In this document: in pieces, positions 1 to 4,903 of the stretch
Numbering within the stretch: position 1 is the first letter of the stretch
Layout: every line of letters starts with the position of its first letter
Assembly: GCA_902767465.1 (NCBI GenBank)
Contig: CACXHM010000168.1
Coordinates: 1 to 7,208, forward strand
Reading direction: 5' to 3'
Source of the DNA: an uncultured Bacteroidia bacterium
GTDB taxonomy: Bacteria; Bacteroidota; Bacteroidia; Bacteroidales; UBA932
DNA: 7,208 nucleotides
Notes under the pieces: generated by a model
Databases searched by the model: none
The model's input: only the letters and a program-made list of their open reading frames with translations
Told to the model about the DNA's origin: nothing
Made by a program: the position numbers and the translations under genes

Positions 1-737
1 GAAATCCTTACTTTCCCAATGGTGAATTTGTTCAGCGGTTTTGCACTTGTCTGGCTCTGGTTTCTCTCATATTCCCGTATCCTGTAATGAAGAACAGCCT
101 TGCCCCCCACAGTGTCGGCTTCGAAAGAATAATTGTTGCGGCTCAAGGAATAATAACCGAGGTTTCTCAGTCGGGTGGATGAACGGATACTTTCCTGCTC
201 GAGCAGCTGTTCGGATAGATAATTATTTGTAAAAGAATTCTTTATAAAGATTTCATCCTGTATGAAATCGGAATGGAACGGGCTGTATTCCGGGATATCG
301 AAAATGACGCTGTCAATCTGGTAGCGAATACCTGCCGTTACCAGATACTCAACCTTGATCTTTTTTTTGTACCTTGTTGTAAGCGTATCTACTCTTGCAT
401 TGTAATACCCCAGGTAGCGCAGGCGGTTGGTTATGTTGTTTATGGAGGTGCCGACCGATGCCTCGTCATAGACCAGCGGAGGTGTGCCGAGTTTATGGAA
501 AAGGCCGTCTTTTTTCGACCAGTTATAAACGTAAAGGAAGGGATTGATGTTGCTCAGAGTGCTGATCCCGGCATCCTGCCTGATATAGTTTGAAAGGTCT
601 CCTGCAGACAGCTCAGCATTGTCTTTCACGCTGACTTCCGTGTCAATTAACCGATACTGTCCTTCTGTCAGCACTCTTGTCGTGCTGCAAGAGACAAGAA
701 AGGTTAGTGAAAGCATTATATGGGCGACCCTTTTCAT
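1..737 (-). CDS. tamL: TamL, BamA-like outer-membrane assembly lipoprotein (N-terminal part)
   Basis: Partial gene: 245 codons are visible and the frame stays open to the left edge, so the C-terminal part is outside the window. The protein begins MKRVAHIMLS with a hydrophobic stretch and a lipobox LVSC (Cys17), followed by STTRVLTEGQ, the usual start of Bacteroidota TamL lipoproteins. Two POTRA-like repeats follow, each carrying LR-x-LGYY: about residues 95-146 (LRYLGYYNAR) and 170-223 (LRNLGYYSLS, ending LHYRIREY). A third seems to begin near residue 237 (KFTIGKVRI). By family knowledge the missing part should hold further POTRA domains and an Omp85 16-stranded barrel. TamL is the outer-membrane partner of TamB in Bacteroidota and acts in insertion of envelope proteins. 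The start is secure: it fits the signal peptide, no other ATG, GTG or TTG lies between it and the upstream in-frame TAG (764-762), and a -7 box ends 5 nt before it. Confidence 0.88.
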   Translation of the reverse strand, partial: MKRVAHIMLSLTFLVSCSTTRVLTEGQYRLIDTEVSVKDNAELSAGDLSNYIRQDAGISTLSNINPFLYVYNWSKKDGLFHKLGTPPLVYDEASVGTSINNITNRLRYLGYYNARVDTLTTRYKKKIKVEYLVTAGIRYQIDSVIFDIPEYSPFHSDFIQDEIFIKNSFTNNYLSEQLLEQESIRSSTRLRNLGYYSLSRNNYSFEADTVGGKAVLHYRIREYERNQSQTSAKPLNKFTIGKVRI

Positions 738-742
738 CTGTG

Positions 743-750
743 CAAAAATA
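743..750 (-). promoter_or_regulatory. -7 element of tamL promoter (TATTTTTG)
   Basis: Read on the minus strand this is TATTTTTG, a match to the Bacteroidota -7 consensus TAnnTTTG. It ends 5 nt before the tamL ATG, so transcription should begin at or within a few bases of the start codon and leave almost no leader. The -33 element is weak: the best candidate is TTGG (minus strand, 776-773), 22 nt upstream, slightly longer than the usual spacing. Confidence 0.65.
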
Positions 751-762
751 CAAAATATATAC

Positions 763-770
763 TATTTTTG
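763..770 (+). promoter_or_regulatory. -7 element of methyltransferase/GH13 operon promoter (TATTTTTG)
   Basis: TATTTTTG fits TAnnTTTG and ends 5 nt before the ATG at 776, mirroring the tamL promoter exactly. A -33 match is poor (TCTG at 737-740, 22 nt upstream). If real, the mRNA would be leaderless or nearly so. It also argues against the in-frame upstream ATG at 677, which would lie outside this transcript. Confidence 0.65.
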
Positions 771-775
771 CACCA

Positions 776-1474
776 ATGGATAAAATCAGCAATAACGAGT
801 TGAAACGTATTCGGTCGCTGCGTGAAAAAAAGTACCGGGATTCACTTGGTCTTTTCGTAGTGGAAGGTGAGAAGATGGTTGGAGAAGCCCTTGATTCGGG
901 TCTTGATATTGTGCAGATAGTGCGCAGGGAAGATGTCGGCGAAGAGACAATGTCCCGTATCAGTTCCCTGTCATCCCCTTCCCCGGTACTGGCCGTTGTT
1001 CGTAAACCTTTTGTAAAAGACAGGCCTGCAGGTGGTTTATGCCTTGCACTCGATGCAATAAGGGATCCTGGTAATATGGGCACCATCCTTCGTATAGCTG
1101 ACTGGTTCGGGGCCGATTGCATATATGCTTCCCGGGATTGTGTCGAAGTCTTCAATCCAAAGGTTGTGCAGGCCTCGATGGGCGCCGTCTTTCGCAAAAG
1201 TGTAATCTATTGTGATCTTCCCGCTAAATGCCTGGAGTTCCGGTCATTGGGATTTGAGGTATATGGGACATTCCTGAATGGCTCCAATATTTACGATGAA
1301 CCGCTTACTTCGGAAGGCCTTGTTGTCATGGGCAACGAAGCAGATGGAATCAGCAGCAGTGTGGCGGGCGTTTGCAGCAGGAGGTTGACCATCCCTTCTT
1401 TTGGAGGTGGTGCGGAATCTCTGAATGTGTCGGTCGCGTGCGGTGTAGTTTTTTCTGAATTCAGACGCAGATGA
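776..1474 (+). CDS. TrmH/SpoU-family RNA 2'-O-ribose methyltransferase
   Basis: A 232-residue SPOUT-class enzyme that should transfer a methyl group from S-adenosylmethionine to a ribose 2'-OH in rRNA or tRNA; the target cannot be told from sequence. The N-terminal part (about 5-75, with RSLREKKYRDS and FVVEGEKMV) is the L30e-like RNA substrate-binding domain. The catalytic domain follows with all three SpoU motifs: motif 1 at 97-106 (DPGNMGTILR), motif 2 at 183-191 (VVMGNEADG) and motif 3 at 206-221 (IPSFGGG, then SLNVSVA), which form the trefoil-knot SAM site. The ATG at 776 was chosen because the L30e domain begins right after it. The open frame extends upstream to an ATG at 677, but that stretch is antisense to tamL and upstream of the promoter. 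Its stop overlaps the next start as ATGA, so translational coupling with the GH13 gene is likely. Length is typical for the short TrmH-like proteins. Confidence 0.9.
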   Translation: MDKISNNELKRIRSLREKKYRDSLGLFVVEGEKMVGEALDSGLDIVQIVRREDVGEETMSRISSLSSPSPVLAVVRKPFVKDRPAGGLCLALDAIRDPGNMGTILRIADWFGADCIYASRDCVEVFNPKVVQASMGAVFRKSVIYCDLPAKCLEFRSLGFEVYGTFLNGSNIYDEPLTSEGLVVMGNEADGISSSVAGVCSRRLTIPSFGGGAESLNVSVACGVVFSEFRRR

Positions 1475-2781
1475 TTATTTATCAGGTGCTTCCCCGTATC
1501 TGGGGCAAAGGAAAGTTCGCAGATTGGGATAAAAAGGCTTTTGATTACCTTAAGAGTTTGGGAGTAAATGCGATATGGTATACCGGAGTAATTCGGCATG
1601 CCAGCGGCAAGCCCTTCGTCAAAGGAGATCCCGGCTCACCATATTCCATTGAAGATTATCGCGATGTGAATCCGTATCTTGCAGTTGATCCCGATAATCG
1701 TATGCAGGAGTTTTCCATGCTCGTAGCGAGGACTCACGAAGCAGGGCTCAAGGTGATAATAGATCTTGTGCCAAATCATGTAAGTCCTGATTGTCAAGAT
1801 GTTCCGGTATATGATCGGTACGATTATGACTGGTCCGACACCCGTAAAATAGATTATTCGAAAAAAGAAGCCTGGGATGCGATGCTTGACATTGCTCTTT
1901 ATTGGGCGGATCTCGAGGTTGACGGCATGCGCTGTGACATGGTGGAAATGGTCCCTCAAGAGTTTATGGGCTGGCTGATATCGGAGGTCCGCAGGAAATA
2001 TCCGGATTTTCTGTTCATAGGTGAGGTTTACAATAAGGACAACTATCGCGCATATATTCAGAATGTGGGTTTTGATCTTCTTTACGATAAATCCGGTCTG
2101 TACGATATTCTGCGAGCCATTATCTGCAACGGGGCTTCTGCCCGCAATATCACACGCAACTGGCAGTCTCTTCAGGATCTTCAGCCTCACATGCTTAATT
2201 TCCTGGAAAATCATGACGAACAGCGCTTCGCTTCCCGGTGGTTTGCTGGTGATGCCTCAAAGGCTTTCCCTGCCCTTGCCGTGGGGGCGCTCTTCAATGG
2301 TGCATCCTATATGATTTATGCCGGGCAGGAGGTGGGTGAAGCTGCTCCCGAAGGAGTCGAAGGACGTACTTCGATTTTCAATTGGACAAAGTCAAAATCG
2401 TTAAGCATCCTATATGAGTATCTTCATGCTTGCAAGCAACTTGAGTCCGATAATCTTAAGCTTCTCTGCGGGTATCGTAAACTGTTTTCCCTGCTCTCGG
2501 ACCCCGTGTTTTCTGAGGGTTTCAATTACGATTTATGCTGGTGTAATTCCATTTTGACAGGCTTTGATCCCGAGAAACATTTTGCCTTCCTTCGTTATAA
2601 GAGTCTGCCCCTCAAGCACAAGGCGGAAGCCGTGCTGGTTGTGTGCAATTTTTCTGATTATCCGACAGATATGAAGATTAATCTCCCTGAAGACCTGAGG
2701 GCGAAGAAGGAACTTGCCTGGCTGCCGGCCAAGGTAGATGTCAGCGTAAGCGCCTGGGGCTACAGTCCCGTGCACTTATAG
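1471..2781 (+). CDS. Cytoplasmic GH13 (alpha-amylase family) glycoside hydrolase
   Basis: A 436-residue retaining alpha-glucan-active enzyme of family GH13, acting on alpha-1,4 or alpha-1,6 glucosidic bonds. The (beta/alpha)8 barrel starts at once (IYQVLPRIWG) and all four conserved regions are present: region I DLVPNH (98-103), region II GMRCD with predicted nucleophile Asp156, region III GEV with acid/base Glu185, and region IV NHD (247-249) with the transition-state Asp249. MIYAGQEVGE (281-290) is another typical barrel signature. Domain B is short (about 45 residues, 104-150). A small beta-rich domain C follows near 385-436 (VLVVCNFSD). There is no signal peptide, so the enzyme should act in the cytoplasm, on glycogen or imported maltodextrins, rather than as a SusG-like surface amylase. 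It starts inside the methyltransferase stop (4-nt overlap), and its last 22 bases overlap the convergent gene at 2760. Exact specificity is not readable: alpha-amylase, maltogenic and debranching activities all remain possible. Confidence 0.9.
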   Translation: MIIYQVLPRIWGKGKFADWDKKAFDYLKSLGVNAIWYTGVIRHASGKPFVKGDPGSPYSIEDYRDVNPYLAVDPDNRMQEFSMLVARTHEAGLKVIIDLVPNHVSPDCQDVPVYDRYDYDWSDTRKIDYSKKEAWDAMLDIALYWADLEVDGMRCDMVEMVPQEFMGWLISEVRRKYPDFLFIGEVYNKDNYRAYIQNVGFDLLYDKSGLYDILRAIICNGASARNITRNWQSLQDLQPHMLNFLENHDEQRFASRWFAGDASKAFPALAVGALFNGASYMIYAGQEVGEAAPEGVEGRTSIFNWTKSKSLSILYEYLHACKQLESDNLKLLCGYRKLFSLLSDPVFSEGFNYDLCWCNSILTGFDPEKHFAFLRYKSLPLKHKAEAVLVVCNFSDYPTDMKINLPEDLRAKKELAWLPAKVDVSVSAWGYSPVHL

Positions 2782-3611
2782 ACTATCCCCTTGACATCCA
2801 CGCAGAACAGTGTTTTTCCACTGAAAAAAAGGGACTCGGGCTCGTTGGGTATGCCGGCGGCGCTGAGATCCTTCGCCCATTCCTCTACCCCGCTCTCAAG
2901 GTCGTAGCATACAAAGGCGGAATTCCCTGCCATACCGTAAACCTGATACATCTTCCCGTCCTTGATGACCGCGCCCTGCGTGGCAAGGCGGAAGGCATAG
3001 TTGCGGCGGCCCAGGATTTCATCTGCGCTGAGGGAGATTTCGCCGTAGGAAACCGAAGGAAGCTTGAATTTAAGTACCTGCAGACCGTTTCCGCCGCGGG
3101 CATCTTTCCAACTCTCGCGGCTGTATCCGGTGATATAAACTTCTCCCTTGTCGCTATCCAGCACCAGATTGGGATACCATACACCCATCACGGCAGGCTC
3201 CGGCAGATTGATCTTCTGCACCAGTTCCGCCTTCAGCGAACCCTTCTTCCCGCTAATCCTGAACACGCAGATGCAGTGCTCCGCCCTGTTCTCCTGACTG
3301 ACATAAACCAGGGGGTATTTATCCCCTTTCCGGAGATATTTGCCGGACACGCAGGCGTTGTTGCAGTGCCAGGTTTTGCGGCCTTCCAGGGGGATGCGCT
3401 GCAGGTGCTCACCTTTCTTGAGGGAGAAGACGTCGATTGCTGGCGCGCCGTCCATGAACTGGAAAATGCAGTCATCCATTGCAATACCGCCCTGCCTTGA
3501 GCTGGGGATAGAGCTGGATGGAATCTGCTGGAAAACGGCCTCGAATATCTGGGCATTTACGGGGGCTGCCATAAATATGGCAAGGATTATGGTGAGAAAT
3601 ATCCTTTTCAT
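2760..3611 (-). CDS. Secreted probable beta-propeller protein, unknown function
   Basis: I cannot assign a function. The 283-residue product starts with a classical signal peptide (MKRIFLTIIL, then AIFMAAPVNA) with predicted cleavage after Ala20. There is no cysteine at the junction, so it should be soluble in the periplasm or released, not a lipoprotein. The mature part is a succession of short beta-rich units resembling propeller blades, e.g. CIFQFMDGAPAIDVFSL (48-64), YPLVYVS (99-105), GEVYITGYS (156-164), GAVIKDGKMYQVYG (213-226), FVCYDLESG (233-241) and LFCVDVKGIVYKC (268-280). The mature part has eight cysteines (48, 83, 87, 113, 115, 235, 270, 280), including WHCNNAC. The start at 3611 is preferred over an in-frame ATG at 3629: it gives a clean signal peptide, and the -7 box lies between the two. 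Transcribed away from the phosphofructokinase and convergent with GH13. The propeller fold is inferred from the repeat pattern alone. Confidence 0.78.
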   Translation of the reverse strand: MKRIFLTIILAIFMAAPVNAQIFEAVFQQIPSSSIPSSRQGGIAMDDCIFQFMDGAPAIDVFSLKKGEHLQRIPLEGRKTWHCNNACVSGKYLRKGDKYPLVYVSQENRAEHCICVFRISGKKGSLKAELVQKINLPEPAVMGVWYPNLVLDSDKGEVYITGYSRESWKDARGGNGLQVLKFKLPSVSYGEISLSADEILGRRNYAFRLATQGAVIKDGKMYQVYGMAGNSAFVCYDLESGVEEWAKDLSAAGIPNEPESLFFSGKTLFCVDVKGIVYKCTGL

Positions 3612-3613
3612 AC

Positions 3614-3644
3614 TTTGGCAAAGATACATTTTTTCTTAAATTTG
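3614..3644 (+). promoter_or_regulatory. Bacteroidota promoter of the pfp-ligA operon (TTTG-N19-TAAATTTG)
   Basis: TTTG at 3614-3617 (-33) and TAAATTTG at 3637-3644 (-7) are separated by 19 bases, a near-ideal Bacteroidota primary sigma-factor promoter and the best in the window. The start site should fall near 3648-3650, giving a leader of about 25 nt before the ATG at 3674, which is AT-rich and lacks a Shine-Dalgarno sequence. The -33 box lies 5' of the -7 box of the divergent gene and overlaps that gene's predicted start site. Confidence 0.75.
3619..3626 (-). promoter_or_regulatory. -7 element of the secreted-protein gene (TATCTTTG)
   Basis: On the minus strand this reads TATCTTTG, matching TAnnTTTG. 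It ends 7 nt before the ATG at 3611, so the predicted 5' leader is only a few bases. I see no good -33 match at the expected distance. Its position excludes the upstream ATG at 3629 as the translation start. Confidence 0.6.
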
Positions 3645-3673
3645 CGAGATATATAGAAACTTCACTTTTAGTT

Positions 3674-4903
3674 ATGAAAGATTCAATAATCATCCTTTGC
3701 GGCGGCGGTCCGGCTCCGGGCATGAATACCGTCGTTTGCTCTGTAGCAAAAACATTCCTCTCTAATGGTTATCGCGTCATCGGTCTTCACGGAGGCTATT
3801 CCGGGCTTTTCAGCAAAACGCCCCGCACCGAAGACATTGATTTCTTTAAAGCTGACGCTTATTTCAACCGCGGCGGTTCCTATCTCCAGATGAGCCGTTT
3901 CAAACCTACGGACGAGGATTTCGAGAAGAACTTCAATCTTGAACTCTTCAAAGACAACAACATCAAGCTTCTGGTCACCGTAGGAGGAGATGACACCGCT
4001 TCTACGGCAAACCGTATCGCCAAGTTCCTCGAGGCGAAGCAGTACCCCATCCACAACATTCACGTGCCCAAGACTATCGACAACGACCTTCCCCTTCCAG
4101 GCAACGCCCCTACTTTCGGATTCAATTCCGCCAAAGACGAAGGCGCACACCTTGCCCGCACTGTGTATGAGGATGCCCGTACGTCCGGCAACTGGCTGCT
4201 GATCAGTGCCATGGGTCGTAGTGCAGGCCATCTCGCTCTTGGAATCGGTGAGGCTACCCACTGCCCCATGACCATCATTCCCGAGATGTTCAACAAGACT
4301 TCCATCAATCTGGACAAGATAGTCAAATTGGCCATTTCCGCCATCATCAAGCGTAAGATCATGGGCATTCATTATGGCACGGTAGTGGTTGCCGAGGGTG
4401 TTTTCCACGACCTCGATCCTCAGGAAATCAAAGATGCCGGCGTTACCATGACTTACGACGAGCATGGTCATCCTGAACTCGGCAAGATCAGCAAAGCTGT
4501 TCTCTTCAACGACATCCTGGACAAGGAATTCAAGAAGATCGGCCTCAAGATCAAGACCCGCCCTGTAGAAATCGGTTACGATGTCCGCTGCCAGGATCCT
4601 ATCGGATACGACCTTACCTATTGCACCGAGCTGGCAATGGGTGCTTATGAACTTTTTACAAAGGGCGAAACAGGCTGCATGGTATATGTAGATGCAGAGG
4701 GCGAAGCGCATCCCCTTTATCTCAAAGACCTGCAGAACTCGGAGGGCAAGATTCCTCCTCGCCGTGTCAATATCGAAGGCGGCACCGCGCAGAACTACTT
4801 CGCCCACATCTGCCACTACATTACTCCTGCAGACTACGAGGCGGCAAAGAAGTATGTTCCAAACCCTGAAGAATTCGATTTCAAGAAGATTCTCGGCTGG
4901 TAG
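3674..4903 (+). CDS. pfp: Phosphofructokinase, pyrophosphate-dependent type
   Basis: A 409-residue enzyme phosphorylating fructose 6-phosphate to fructose 1,6-bisphosphate in cytoplasmic glycolysis. Family motifs are intact: GGGPAPGMN (10-18) for the phosphoryl donor, GGDD (104-107), PKTIDND (132-138) with catalytic Asp136, MGRSAGH (180-186) and EG (241-242) for fructose phosphate, and Arg296 and Arg305 near the sugar-phosphate site. Two residues set the donor type: Asp107, where ATP enzymes have Gly (GGDG), and Lys133, where ATP enzymes have Gly (PGTIDND). Together they are the accepted signature of PPi-dependent enzymes, which work reversibly and save ATP. At 409 residues it is longer than the 320-residue ATP enzymes and shorter than the roughly 550-residue long-form PPi enzymes. 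Codons mostly end in C or G (AAC, AAG, TTC, GAC), unlike the AT-ending choices in the GH13 gene, which suggests high expression. First gene of a run with ligA; databases may list such proteins simply as 6-phosphofructokinase. Confidence 0.88.
   Translation: MKDSIIILCGGGPAPGMNTVVCSVAKTFLSNGYRVIGLHGGYSGLFSKTPRTEDIDFFKADAYFNRGGSYLQMSRFKPTDEDFEKNFNLELFKDNNIKLLVTVGGDDTASTANRIAKFLEAKQYPIHNIHVPKTIDNDLPLPGNAPTFGFNSAKDEGAHLARTVYEDARTSGNWLLISAMGRSAGHLALGIGEATHCPMTIIPEMFNKTSINLDKIVKLAISAIIKRKIMGIHYGTVVVAEGVFHDLDPQEIKDAGVTMTYDEHGHPELGKISKAVLFNDILDKEFKKIGLKIKTRPVEIGYDVRCQDPIGYDLTYCTELAMGAYELFTKGETGCMVYVDAEGEAHPLYLKDLQNSEGKIPPRRVNIEGGTAQNYFAHICHYITPADYEAAKKYVPNPEEFDFKKILGW

Larger units (their letters stand above)
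740..773. repeat. 11-bp perfect inverted repeat in the tamL/methyltransferase divergent promoter
   Basis: The arms GTGCAAAAATA (740-750) and TATTTTTGCAC (763-773) are perfect reverse complements around a 12-base AT-only-but-two-C centre (751-762). Each arm contains the -7 element of one of the two divergent promoters. The symmetry centre (between 756 and 757) is also the midpoint between the two start codons (737 and 776). It could simply be two copies of a -7 element with matched flanks, or an operator for a dimeric regulator. It is not a rho-independent terminator: it lies upstream of both genes and its stem is AT-rich. Confidence 0.8.

Noticed and set aside
41..593. Plus-strand frames of 63 and 106 codons at the left edge
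   Set aside because: Both are antisense to tamL, whose lipobox and POTRA-like repeats establish the minus strand as coding.
740..773. Inverted repeat read as a rho-independent terminator
   Set aside because: It lies upstream of both divergent genes, its stem is AT-rich, and its arms coincide with the -7 promoter elements.
677..775. 33-codon N-terminal extension of the methyltransferase from an ATG at 677
   Set aside because: This stretch is antisense to the start of tamL, lies upstream of the -7 box at 763-770, and adds nothing resembling the family; the L30e-like domain begins after the ATG at 776.
643..1197. 184-codon minus-strand frame across the divergent promoter and the methyltransferase
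   Set aside because: It spans two promoters and is antisense to conserved SpoU sequence; no domain is recognisable.
3612..3629. Six-codon extension of the secreted-protein gene (MYLCQS) from an ATG at 3629
   Set aside because: The -7 element at 3626-3619 lies inside this extension, and the signal peptide is cleaner from 3611.
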